From Rhizobacter sp. (GTDB lineage Bacteria > Pseudomonadota > Gammaproteobacteria > Burkholderiales > Burkholderiaceae_C), in the NCBI GenBank assembly GCA_019635355.1, contig JAHBZQ010000001.1, positions 1,054,001-1,118,000 of the forward strand: 64,000 nt of DNA, given 5' to 3'. This document shows, piece by piece, positions 18,966-27,220 of the stretch. The position numbers and the translations under genes are program-made. Every line of letters begins with the position of its first letter. The first letter of the stretch is position 1. A model generated the notes under the pieces. It was not told where the DNA came from, ran no database searches, and saw nothing but the letters and a program-made list of their open reading frames with translations.

Positions 18966-18969
18966 CACA

Positions 18970-19881
18970 TCACCTGAGTTCGAGCTTGGCCACGTTGTCG
19001 CGCGAAGGCGCGAGGTCGACAGGGCGACCACGGAACGACACCTGCGTGGCCGAGGCGTTGCCGATTCTCACCCGCAGCGGAGTAGGCCCGTCGAGGCCCA
19101 CGGTTTCTCCGGCCTCCAGCAGGCGCGACATCAAGGCATTGCCGCGGCCGTCGATCACCTCGACCCACGACTGCTCCTTTGCGCGCAACAGCAGCGCGCC
19201 ACCGGGCGGCGTGGCCGCGGGCGCAACCACAGGCGACGAAGCCAACACCGCCGGCACCGACGCCGCCTCGGCACTCGGTGCGGGCGCCGATGCAGGCGAT
19301 ACCGCGGAAGCCACCGGATCCGGAGCCACCGTGACAACGGTCGGCGGCGGCAAGGTCACGACGGTGGAGGTCGTGGGCGCCGAGGCCGCATCGCCTTCGC
19401 GCGCCCCCGTACCGCTGGCCTGCTGTGCCAAATCGGCCACCCAGCCGGCCGGCAACACGTACATCACGGCACTGGCCACCACCAGCACGACGGCTGCGAT
19501 GACGATGGGGCTCTTGAGGAAGCTCAGGTCGCTCGGGACACGCCGCCCCGGCTTGTCGCGGAACGGCTCGTTGAGCCCGCGGCTCAGCTGAGAAAGCCCC
19601 TGGTCGGCGGGCTGTGGCAGCAAGGCCAGCACGGGTGCGGCATCGATCTTGAGCGTGCGGCAGACGGTCTGCGCCAGCGCGCGGGTGAAGGTCGCACCGG
19701 GCAGTTCGTCGTAGCGGTCAGCTTCGAGCAACTCAAGCTTGCGCGGCGCCACCTTGATGGACGTGGCCAGGGCCGCGATGTGCAGCCCCTTGGCGACACG
19801 CGCCTGCCGCAAAAGGCTGCCGGCGGTATCAGGTGTGGGGGTCGGTTCGGCGATCGGGGTGTCGCCCGTCGCGTCACTCAT
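18970..19881 (-). CDS. rodZ: Cell-shape protein RodZ
   Basis: RodZ links MreB filaments to the membrane and the cell-wall elongation machine. The ATG at 19881 gives 303 residues. An N-terminal Cro/CI-type helix-turn-helix (about 18-90: GSLLRQARVAKGLHIAALA...) binds MreB, one transmembrane helix follows (about 128-148, VIAAVVLVVASAVMYVLPAG), then a Pro/Ala/Val-rich periplasmic linker (about 160-225), and a C-terminal DUF4115 beta domain (LLLRAKEQSWVEVIDGRG). Its start overlaps the pilF-like gene by 8 bp. Confidence 0.92.
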   Translation of the reverse strand: MSDATGDTPIAEPTPTPDTAGSLLRQARVAKGLHIAALATSIKVAPRKLELLEADRYDELPGATFTRALAQTVCRTLKIDAAPVLALLPQPADQGLSQLSRGLNEPFRDKPGRRVPSDLSFLKSPIVIAAVVLVVASAVMYVLPAGWVADLAQQASGTGAREGDAASAPTTSTVVTLPPPTVVTVAPDPVASAVSPASAPAPSAEAASVPAVLASSPVVAPAATPPGGALLLRAKEQSWVEVIDGRGNALMSRLLEAGETVGLDGPTPLRVRIGNASATQVSFRGRPVDLAPSRDNVAKLELR

Positions 19882-20689
19882 TGAACAAGCCCCGATCGAA
19901 GGCCGAAGCTTCGCGCGACTGCGGGAAGCGGCTGCGCAGCTCACGGCCAAGGTCGTTCACACCCTGGCGATTGCCGAGCTTGTTTTCGACCCGGGCCGCC
20001 AGCCACAGGGTCTGCGCGTTGGATTGGTTCGGCATCGCGTTCACACGGCGGATGTAGAAGCGCGCCCGCTCCGCTTCGCCCCGGCGCAGCAGCACTTCGG
20101 CAAGGTTGACCGCCGTGGCCGGGTTCGAGGGATCGCGCTCGTAGGCCTTGGTCAAGGCCAGCTCCGCCTCAGGCCACTGGCCGGCGCGGGCGTAGCAGAC
20201 CCCGCTGATCATCAGCGTGCGGGGCGCGGACTGGTATTGCTGGATGCCGAGCGCCTGCTGGAACATCGCCTGCGCCTCGCCGTAGCGTTTCTGCTGGCAT
20301 TGGTACCAGCCGTAGTTGTGCAGGCTGTCGCCGTCGTTGGGGTTGATCTGCAATGCGCGCCGGAAGCTTTCCTGCGCCAGCGTATCGTCGCCTAGCGCGG
20401 CGTAGATCAGGCCACGAAGGTTGTAGGCCTCGCCGAGGTTGGGGTTCAGCGACACGGCCTGCTTCACCTCGTCGAGCGCCGTGGTGTGCTGGCCACGCCC
20501 GAAATACGCGCTCGCCAGCTCGAGGCGCACACGCGCACGTTTGCTGGCCTCGCTTTCGTCGGACGCGGTGATGCGATCGGGCGTGTCACCTGACGCCGGA
20601 GCCGGCGCCGGCAAGGCACAACCCGCGATCCAGGCACTGGACACCCAGCAAGCGGCGGCGACCCACAAGCGACTGCGGCCGAGACTCAT
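19874..20689 (-). CDS. pilF: Type IV pilus assembly lipoprotein PilF/PilW (TPR)
   Basis: This 271-residue TPR lipoprotein has a signal peptide ending W-I-A-G-C (Cys at about 24). At least four TPR units follow, such as LGEAYNLRGLIYAALGDD and GDSLHNYGWYQCQQKRYGEA. PilF/PilW pilots the secretin PilQ to the outer membrane for type IV pili. Placement between rlmN and rodZ is the conserved order rlmN-pilF-rodZ-ispG. It overlaps rlmN by 4 bp and rodZ by 8 bp, indicating tight translational coupling. Confidence 0.9.
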   Translation of the reverse strand: MSLGRSRLWVAAACWVSSAWIAGCALPAPAPASGDTPDRITASDESEASKRARVRLELASAYFGRGQHTTALDEVKQAVSLNPNLGEAYNLRGLIYAALGDDTLAQESFRRALQINPNDGDSLHNYGWYQCQQKRYGEAQAMFQQALGIQQYQSAPRTLMISGVCYARAGQWPEAELALTKAYERDPSNPATAVNLAEVLLRRGEAERARFYIRRVNAMPNQSNAQTLWLAARVENKLGNRQGVNDLGRELRSRFPQSREASAFDRGLFNE

Positions 20690-21828
20690 GCATGTTTCTC
20701 CGGAGGTGGGGACGAAGGGGTCTTGCGGTGGATCTGGATCGGCGCGCGCGTCATGCGCTCGGCGGCGTTGGTGCGGTCCTGCACTTCGCCTGCGAGTTGC
20801 CCGCAGGCGGCGGCGATGTCGTCACCGCGCGTCTTGCGCACGGTGGTCACGACACCGGCGTCCTGCAGCACCCGCGCAAACGCGGTGACACGCTCGCGCG
20901 GCGAACGGGTAAGGCCCGACTCGGGGAACGGGTTGAAGGGAATCAGGTTGAACTTGCACGAAACGCGGCGACTGATCTCGACCAGCGCCTCGGCATGGGC
21001 CGGCGTGTCGTTCACCCCGTCGAGCATGCAGTACTCGAAGGTGATGAAGTCGCGAGGCGCACGGTCGAGGTAGCGGTTGCAGGCAGCGAGCAATTCGGCG
21101 ATCGGGTACTTCTTGTTGAGCGGCACGAGGTTGTCGCGCAGCGCGTCATCGGGCGCATGCAGCGACACGGCAAGCGCCACCGGGCAGTCATCGCGCAGGC
21201 GATCGATCATCGGCACCACACCGGAGGTGGACACCGTGACACGGCGGCGCGAAAGACCATAGCCGTGGTCGTCGAGCATCACCCGTAGCGCCGGCACGAG
21301 GGCCGAGTAGTTCTGCAGCGGCTCGCCCATGCCCATCATCACCACGTTGGTGATGGCACGTTCGCCGGGCGCGAGATTCAGCCGCTTGCGCAGGTGGTGC
21401 TCGGCAAACCAGAGCTGCGCCACGATTTCGCCTGTGGTGAGGTTGCGGCTGAAGCCTTGGTGGCCGGTCGAGCAGAAGCGGCAGCCGACGGCACACCCCG
21501 CCTGCGACGACACGCACAGCGTGCCGCGATCGTCTTCCGGAATGAAAACGCTCTCGACGGCGTTACCACCGCCCACGTCGAAGAGCCACTTGATGGTGCC
21601 GTCACTCGAGGCCTGCTCGCTGAGGACGGACAAGGGCATGACCGTTGCCACGCCGGCGAGCTTGTCGCGCAGCGATTTGGCCAGGTCGGACATCGCCGAG
21701 AAGTCGGCTTCGCCCTTTTGATGAATCCAGCGGAAGAGCTGCGTGGCGCGGAAGCGCTTTTCACCCAGCTTCTCGCAAAACGCGGCCAATCCGTCGAGAT
21801 CGAAGTCGAGCAGGTTGGCCGGTGTCAT
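20686..21828 (-). CDS. rlmN: Dual-specificity 23S rRNA A2503 / tRNA A37 C2-methyltransferase
   Basis: RlmN is a radical-SAM methyltransferase acting on rRNA and tRNA. The 380 residues contain the cluster motif CAVGCRFC (CX3CX2C) within SQAGCAVGCRFCSTG, the GMGEPLQNY SAM-binding motif, and the C-terminal catalytic Cys in AACGQL. The ATG at 21828 gives the usual length plus a Pro-rich 15-residue tail ending PPPEKHA. It follows ndk by 57 bp, the common ndk-rlmN pairing. Confidence 0.97.
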   Translation of the reverse strand: MTPANLLDFDLDGLAAFCEKLGEKRFRATQLFRWIHQKGEADFSAMSDLAKSLRDKLAGVATVMPLSVLSEQASSDGTIKWLFDVGGGNAVESVFIPEDDRGTLCVSSQAGCAVGCRFCSTGHQGFSRNLTTGEIVAQLWFAEHHLRKRLNLAPGERAITNVVMMGMGEPLQNYSALVPALRVMLDDHGYGLSRRRVTVSTSGVVPMIDRLRDDCPVALAVSLHAPDDALRDNLVPLNKKYPIAELLAACNRYLDRAPRDFITFEYCMLDGVNDTPAHAEALVEISRRVSCKFNLIPFNPFPESGLTRSPRERVTAFARVLQDAGVVTTVRKTRGDDIAAACGQLAGEVQDRTNAAERMTRAPIQIHRKTPSSPPPEKHA

Positions 21829-21885
21829 GGGGGTGGTTCCTTGCGCTCAGGCAGGCAACGCCTACACGAGGCGCAAGGCCAGCGC

Positions 21886-22311
21886 TCAGCGGCTGTAGAC
21901 GTTCATGCCGGGGAAGAAGAACGCCACTTCGACGGCGGCCGTTTCCGGAGCGTCGGAGCCGTGCACGGCATTGGCGTCGATGCTGTCGGCGAAGTCGGCG
22001 CGGATGGTGCCCTTCTCGGCCTTCTTCGGGTCGGTCGCGCCCATCAGATCGCGGTTCTTGGCGATGGCGCCTTCACCTTCGAGCACCTGGATCATCACCG
22101 GGCCGGAGACCATGAAGTCCACCAGGTCCTTGAAGAACGGGCGGGCCTTGTGCACTGCGTAGAACTGCTCGGCTTCATTGCGCGAGAGGTGCGCCATGCG
22201 CGCGGCAATGATCTTGAGACCGGCGCCCTCGAAGCGAGCGTAGATCTGGCCGATCACATTCTTTGCGACCGCGTCGGGTTTGATGATGGAAAGGGTACGT
22301 TCGATCGCCAT
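21886..22311 (-). CDS. ndk: Nucleoside diphosphate kinase
   Basis: Ndk balances nucleoside triphosphate pools by moving gamma-phosphates through a phospho-His. The 141 residues show the N-terminal ERTLSIIKPDAVAKN and the active-site motif NAVHGSDAPETA with the catalytic His. A good ribosome site (CAGGAGAAG) precedes the ATG. An 84-bp gap separates it from rluB and carries a TAGAAT hexamer (22355 to 22350, minus) that could be its own -10, although no -35 match is visible. Confidence 0.98.
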   Translation of the reverse strand: MAIERTLSIIKPDAVAKNVIGQIYARFEGAGLKIIAARMAHLSRNEAEQFYAVHKARPFFKDLVDFMVSGPVMIQVLEGEGAIAKNRDLMGATDPKKAEKGTIRADFADSIDANAVHGSDAPETAAVEVAFFFPGMNVYSR

Positions 22312-22395
22312 ATTTCTTCTCCTGAATCAAGCACTTGGCAAAGTTTTGGATTCTAACGCTTGAAGGTGGGTTCCTTCGTGAATACCAGCAGGGGC

Positions 22396-24294
22396 TCAGC
22401 GCCCGCCACGGCGGTTGCCGCCGAAGCCACCGCCGCCACCCCCACCGAAGCCACCACCGCCCCCGCCGCCCTTGCCGCGGCCGCCGCGATTCTTGCGGTG
22501 GAAGGCATCGGCGCCGATGTAGCCGACGGAGGTTTGCAGCGGATCGGGCTCACGCGGCCCGCCCTTCTTGTTGCCCCCGCCCTGCGGGCGCTGAGGCCCG
22601 CTGCCCCCCGCACCGAAACCACCGCCGCCACGGCCGAAGCCGCCGCCGCCCACCGGGCCGCGCGGCTTCTGCACGAAGCGCTTGTCGAAGGTCTGCTCCA
22701 GCGGGTTGGGGATCTTGCTGGGGTCGAAGTCAAGATCGTCATCGCGATCCTGGTCGTCGTAGTTGCTCTCACGGGCCTGCGCCGGCACGGGCTGCTGTTG
22801 GCCACCACGCGGGCCGCGGTCCTGCCGGTTGCCCCGGTCGTTGCGATCGTTGCGGTTGCCGCGCTTCTGGTTGTTCTGCTGCTGGCCGTGGCCGCCGCGG
22901 TCGCCCTGCTGCTGGCCGGGGTTGTTGCCACTGGCCAGGCGCCGGATCGCCCGGACGTCGTTCTCATCGAGGTCGACCCACACGCCGCGCTTCAGGCCGC
23001 GCGGCAGCACGACGGTGCCATAGCGGATGCGGATGAGGCGGCTGACGGTCAGGCCCACTTCGTCGAAGAGCTTGCGCACTTCACGGTTGCGGCCTTCGGT
23101 GATGACGACGCGATACCAATGGTTGGCGCCTTCGCCGCCCCCGTCCTGGATGGACTTGAAGCTGGCCATCTGGCCTTCGATGTTCACGCCGTTGAGCAAC
23201 TCTTCCTTGTCGTCCTCGGTCAAGGTGCCCAGCACGCGCACGGCGTATTCACGCTCGACGCCGAAGCGCGGATGCATCAGCTGGTTGGCCAGCTCGCCCG
23301 AGGTGGTGAAGAGCAGCAGCCCTTCGGTGTTGAGGTCGAGACGCCCCACCGACTGCCACTTGCCCTGCTGCAGGCGCGGCAGACGGCGGAAGACCGTCGG
23401 CCGGCCTTCCGGGTCGTCGTGGGTGACGACCTCACCGACAGGCTTGTGGTACGCGATGATGCGCGCCGGCGGCGGCACGATGCGGATGCGCACCGGCTTG
23501 CCCTTGATCTTCACCTGGTCGCCGAACGACACCCGCTGGCCCACGTGCGCCGGCTGGTCGTTGACGGTCACGTGGCCGTCTTCGATCAGCTGCTCCATGT
23601 CGCGGCGCGAGCCGATGCCCGACTGCGCGAGCACCTTGTGCAGCTTGGGCGCGTCGGGCTCGGCGGCCAGCACGCGCTTGTGTTCGGCCGCGGCCTCGTC
23701 GCTCCCCTCGGCCGACTCCGCAGCTTCTTCAGCGACCGGCGTTTCGACGTCGAAATCACCGGAGAGCACCTGCGCAAAAACCTCGCCGGCCTGGCTGGCC
23801 ACCGTCTGGGCCGCCACGGCCGGGTCGGGTGCGGCCTCCCGCTCGCGCTGGCGATCCTTGCGGTTGCGGCGACGGTTGCGCGAAGAACGCGGCCGGTCGT
23901 CGCCTTCTGCGGCATCGGCTGCGTTGGCGGGGTCGCCGCCCTCGGCCGGCTCCGAACCCTCGGGCGCCGAGATCGCTTCGCTGGGTTCGGATCGAGCGGG
24001 CGCAGGCGCTTCACCCGGCTCGCGAGCTGCGAGCTCTTGGGGAGCGACCTCTGCCGCCGCCGCAGGCGCAGCCGCGTCGGCAGCTTCGGGCTTTGCGGCG
24101 GTGCGACGCTTGCGCGCGGGCTTGGGTGCGGCTTCAACCACCGCACCCTGCCCCTCGGCCGCGGCTTCGTCGGCGGGGGGCGCCGCTTCGGCCTTGACCG
24201 TGCGGCGACGCCGCACAGGCTTGGCCTCGGCAGGCGCCGCATCGTTCGATGCAGGGCTCACGTCAACCGGGGTGTCGTCGTCGGGCTGATTCAT
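22396..24294 (-). CDS. rluB: 23S rRNA pseudouridine synthase B with long disordered N- and C-terminal extensions
   Basis: RluB makes pseudouridine 2605 in 23S rRNA. The protein is 632 residues, over twice the E. coli size. Residues about 1-195 are Ala/Glu/Pro-rich with repeated basic patches (RRRRTVKAEA, RKRRTAAK, SRNRRRNRKDRQ). The S4 domain (about 205-260) and the catalytic domain (about 275-440, with GRLDLNTEGLLLFT holding the catalytic Asp) are normal. The last ~180 residues are Gln/Asn/Arg/Gly-rich and end in a polyglycine RGG-like tail. Such tails are known in betaproteobacterial RluB but vary in length. The start overlaps the scpB stop by 4 bp (ATGA). Confidence 0.93.
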   Translation of the reverse strand: MNQPDDDTPVDVSPASNDAAPAEAKPVRRRRTVKAEAAPPADEAAAEGQGAVVEAAPKPARKRRTAAKPEAADAAAPAAAAEVAPQELAAREPGEAPAPARSEPSEAISAPEGSEPAEGGDPANAADAAEGDDRPRSSRNRRRNRKDRQREREAAPDPAVAAQTVASQAGEVFAQVLSGDFDVETPVAEEAAESAEGSDEAAAEHKRVLAAEPDAPKLHKVLAQSGIGSRRDMEQLIEDGHVTVNDQPAHVGQRVSFGDQVKIKGKPVRIRIVPPPARIIAYHKPVGEVVTHDDPEGRPTVFRRLPRLQQGKWQSVGRLDLNTEGLLLFTTSGELANQLMHPRFGVEREYAVRVLGTLTEDDKEELLNGVNIEGQMASFKSIQDGGGEGANHWYRVVITEGRNREVRKLFDEVGLTVSRLIRIRYGTVVLPRGLKRGVWVDLDENDVRAIRRLASGNNPGQQQGDRGGHGQQQNNQKRGNRNDRNDRGNRQDRGPRGGQQQPVPAQARESNYDDQDRDDDLDFDPSKIPNPLEQTFDKRFVQKPRGPVGGGGFGRGGGGFGAGGSGPQRPQGGGNKKGGPREPDPLQTSVGYIGADAFHRKNRGGRGKGGGGGGGFGGGGGGGFGGNRRGGR

Positions 24295-25106
24295 GCTTGG
24301 GGGTCCATCGGGACGGTCTTTGCCGCGGGTTCGGAAGGGAATTCGGGATCATCGGACGGTGCTGCCGTCTCGGTCTCAACGTGATCGGGAGGAAGTTGCT
24401 CGGCCAGCTCGTGAGCGATCGGCGCCTCATCGGTGGCCACTTCGGCCTCGGCAAGCAGAACCTCATCGCCAGTGGGTTCGATCGCGGCTGCTGCGGCCCC
24501 ATCGTCCAGACTCAACACGGCCTGGGCGGAGTCTTCCTCCAGAAGCGAGCCCTGGTCGGGCAGCGCCTCGGCCAGCGCCACCGCCGAGGCGGTGGCACCG
24601 CCTTCCAGCATCGGCAGCTGCTCCAGGCTGGCGAGGCCGAGATCGTCGAGAAACTGTTTGGTGGTGGCGTAAAGCGCGGGGCGACCGGGTGCCTCGCGGT
24701 AGCCGATGGCGTCGATCCAGCCTCGGTCTTCGAGCTGCTTGACGATCTGGCTGCTGACAGTCACGCCGCGAATGTCTTCGATGTCGCCACGCGTCACCGG
24801 CTGGCGGTAGGCAATGATGGCCAAGGTCTCCATCACTGCACGAGAGTATTTCGGCGGCTTCTCGGGGTTCAGGCGATCGAGGTAGTCGCGCATCTCGGGA
24901 CGGCTTTGAAAGCGCCACCCGGTGGACAGCGCCACGAGCTCCACGCCACGCCCCTCCCAATCGCGCGTCAGCTCGTCGAGCAAGGCCCGCAGGCTGTCGG
25001 GGCCCAGCTCCTCGGCGAACAGGGTGCGCATGTCCTTCAGGGGCAAGGGCTGCTGCGCACAGATGAGCGCGGTTTCGAGGACGCGCTTCGCATCCTGTGT
25101 GTTCAT
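24291..25106 (-). CDS. scpB: Chromosome segregation and condensation protein ScpB
   Basis: ScpB is the winged-helix kleisin-associated subunit of the SMC condensin complex. Two winged-helix domains fill residues about 1-165, with the conserved R-D-Y-L-D-R-L and KYSRAVMETLAIIAYRQPVTRG. The C-terminal ~90 residues are acidic and probably disordered. scpA is not adjacent in the window. The scpB-rluB overlap is the conserved pair in Burkholderiales. The ~270 bp between its start and the rluD stop hold no gene that I can recognise. Confidence 0.92.
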   Translation of the reverse strand: MNTQDAKRVLETALICAQQPLPLKDMRTLFAEELGPDSLRALLDELTRDWEGRGVELVALSTGWRFQSRPEMRDYLDRLNPEKPPKYSRAVMETLAIIAYRQPVTRGDIEDIRGVTVSSQIVKQLEDRGWIDAIGYREAPGRPALYATTKQFLDDLGLASLEQLPMLEGGATASAVALAEALPDQGSLLEEDSAQAVLSLDDGAAAAAIEPTGDEVLLAEAEVATDEAPIAHELAEQLPPDHVETETAAPSDDPEFPSEPAAKTVPMDPQA

Positions 25107-25375
25107 AGATGTCGTCTACATCCTCAGTCGGGGATCGCCGGACTCGTCTCCGGCACCGGACTCTCTCACAGCGGCTTCCCGCCCAAGGCTGCCGGCAAAG
25201 CGGCGGGCCCACGTCGATGGCTGCTGAGTGTTTGGCCTTGAAGTTCACACCGCTCATCGCGGTGAACCAGGGGTCGCGCCCCTTCCGGCGCGATCATTTC
25301 CGCAGGTGGGCGCTGTGCGCGGCGCGTCGAACGCTCGTTACCCTGGGGAAAGTGCCCGCATTGTATAGAAGCTCG

Positions 25376-26371
25376 TCAGAGGCCGCCACGGACCGCCACG
25401 ACCTGTTGCCAGGCGAGCGCCAAGTCGGCTGGCAAACCGGCCTCGAAGGCCACCGTTTTGCCGGTGCCGGGGTGCTCGAATGCCAGCCGCTGCGCATGCA
25501 GGGCCTGCCGCTGCAAGCCGAGCGCGGGGCGGCCGCCGTACATCGTGTCGGCCAGCAGCGGGTGGCCGCGCGACGCGAGGTGGACACGGATCTGGTGGGT
25601 TCGGCCGGTGTGCAGCTTGCATCGCACGGCGGTCACCGGCCCGTCGGGCGTCTCTTCGACCGCAAGCCGTGTGACATCGGTCTGCGCCGGTTTGCCCCCG
25701 GGCACGATGGCCATGCGCACTCGCGATTGCGGGTCGCGTGCGAGGCGCCGGTCGATGTGCAGGAACTCCTCGGCCAGGCGGCCGTGGATCAGCGCCAGGT
25801 ATTCACGCTGAACCTCTCGTGCGGCGATGGCCCGCACCAGCGCCGTGACCGCCGGCAAGGTTTTGCCGACCACCATCAGGCCGGAGGTGTCCTTGTCGAG
25901 CCTGTGCACGATGCCCGCCCGAGGCAGCGCCGCCGCGCCGGGGTGATGGGCCAGCAAGCCGTTGAGCAAGGTGCCCGACCAGTTGCCCGCCGCGGGGTGC
26001 ACCACCAGGCCCGAGGGCTTGTCGACCACGATGAGCTGATCGTCTTCGAACACGATGGGCAGGGCAATCGGCTCCGCCTTGAAAGCTCGGCTCTCGGCGG
26101 TGGGCACCAGCTCGACCTCGACACGCTGCCCCGCCAGCACCTTGCGCGACGCGCTCTTCGCGGCCACGCCGTCGACCCACACATGGCCGTCATCGATGAG
26201 ATGCTGAAGATGGTTGCGCGAGAACTCCTCGGCCATCGTGACCAGCATCTTGTCGAGACGCGTGCCGTGCAGATCGGCAGGCACGGTGCTCGTGCGACGC
26301 TCCGGTGTGTCGTCTTCCTCCTGCTGTTCTGCCGGCAGGGGCACCACGTCCGGCAGCGGGGGGCGAACCAT
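25376..26371 (-). CDS. rluD: 23S rRNA pseudouridine synthase D (RluA family)
   Basis: RluD modifies U1911, U1915 and U1917 in helix 69 of 23S rRNA. Taking the ATG at 26371 gives 331 residues. A GTG at 26389 is also in frame but would crowd the divergent bamD promoter. An S4 domain (about 30-90) is followed by the catalytic domain with AGIVHRLDKDTSGLM (catalytic Asp) and TGRTHQIRVH. It is divergent from bamD, with 42 bp between starts, as in many proteobacteria. Confidence 0.93.
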   Translation of the reverse strand: MVRPPLPDVVPLPAEQQEEDDTPERRTSTVPADLHGTRLDKMLVTMAEEFSRNHLQHLIDDGHVWVDGVAAKSASRKVLAGQRVEVELVPTAESRAFKAEPIALPIVFEDDQLIVVDKPSGLVVHPAAGNWSGTLLNGLLAHHPGAAALPRAGIVHRLDKDTSGLMVVGKTLPAVTALVRAIAAREVQREYLALIHGRLAEEFLHIDRRLARDPQSRVRMAIVPGGKPAQTDVTRLAVEETPDGPVTAVRCKLHTGRTHQIRVHLASRGHPLLADTMYGGRPALGLQRQALHAQRLAFEHPGTGKTVAFEAGLPADLALAWQQVVAVRGGL

Positions 26372-26376
26372 ATACT
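26371..26376 (+). promoter_or_regulatory. Candidate -10 element for bamD
   Basis: TATACT at 26371-26376 (one mismatch from TATAAT) would start transcription near 26383, giving a 31-nt leader to the bamD ATG. No good -35 is visible at 16-18 bp. It overlaps the rluD start codon on the other strand, so if used, it competes with rluD expression. Confidence 0.35.
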
Positions 26377-26413
26377 CTGCGCTTTCCACTCGAAGCGCTG
26401 CCGCGGCGGCGCC

Positions 26414-27217
26414 ATGTCGTTGATGAATCGGATCCGCTGGACTCGCCGCGCGTCGAAAGCCTTGTCGCTGGCCGTGGTGTCGCTGCTGCTGTCGGCCTGC
26501 GACTCGATCCCGAAGGACGAAACCGCCGGCATGAGCGTGGAGAAATTGTATTCAGAGGCGCGCGAAGAAGCCTCCGCCGGCAACTACGAGCGTGCGCTCA
26601 AGCTCTACGAGCGCCTGGAGGGCCGCGCAGCCGGCACGCTGCTGTCGCAGCAGGCACAGCTGGAGCGTGCTTACATGAGCTTCCGCACCGGCGAGAAGGC
26701 CCAGGCGCTGGCCATCGTCGAGCGTTTCATCAAGCTGCACCCGACGAGCCCTGCCTTCGACTACGCGCTCTACCTGCAGGGCGTGATCAACTTCAACGAC
26801 AACCTCGGCATCTTCGGCAGCCTGGCCAACCAGGACTTGTCCGAGCGTGACCAGCAGGCCTCGCGCGACTCGTACCAGTCGTTCAAGCAGCTCACCGAGC
26901 AGTTCCCGCGCTCGAAGTACACGCCCGATGCGCAGGTGCGCATGCGCTACATCGTGAACTCGCTCGCCGCCTACGAAGTGCACGTGGCGCGCTACTACTA
27001 CCGCCGCGGTGCCTACCTGGCCGCGGTCAACCGGGCGCAGCAGACGCTGCAGGAATTCCAGCAGGCCCCTGCCGCCGAAGAGGCGCTCGCCCTCATGGTG
27101 CAGAGCTACGACAAGCTCGGCATGACCCAGCTGCGCGACGACGCCAACCGCATCCTGCGCAAGAACTTCCCGACCAGCGGCTTCATCGCGACGCTGCCGG
27201 CGCCGGCCGCGAAGTAA
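26414..27217 (+). CDS. bamD: Outer-membrane assembly lipoprotein BamD (ComL)
   Basis: BamD is the essential TPR lipoprotein of the BAM complex. The ATG at 26414 gives 267 residues (264 from a second ATG at 26423). The lipoprotein signal ends L-L-L-S-A-C. Five TPR-like repeats follow, with the conserved YALYLQGVINFND and SYQSFKQLTEQFPRSKY blocks and the C-terminal EALALMVQSYDKLG. It is alone on the plus strand inside a leftward gene block. Its stop lies 3 bp before the dinG-like stop, so the 3' ends converge. Confidence 0.96.
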   Translation: MSLMNRIRWTRRASKALSLAVVSLLLSACDSIPKDETAGMSVEKLYSEAREEASAGNYERALKLYERLEGRAAGTLLSQQAQLERAYMSFRTGEKAQALAIVERFIKLHPTSPAFDYALYLQGVINFNDNLGIFGSLANQDLSERDQQASRDSYQSFKQLTEQFPRSKYTPDAQVRMRYIVNSLAAYEVHVARYYYRRGAYLAAVNRAQQTLQEFQQAPAAEEALALMVQSYDKLGMTQLRDDANRILRKNFPTSGFIATLPAPAAK

Positions 27218-27220
27218 GGC

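Noticed and set aside
22396..22560. Glycine-codon run in rluB as a tandem DNA repeat or CRISPR-like array.
   Set aside because: The DNA units are irregular GGN codons within a continuous reading frame. There are no spacers and no equal-length repeats. No CRISPR array was seen in the window.
25107..25375. A possible short gene between scpB and rluD.
   Set aside because: Open frames there are short, overlap shadows of neighbours, lack a ribosome site and show no protein-like composition.
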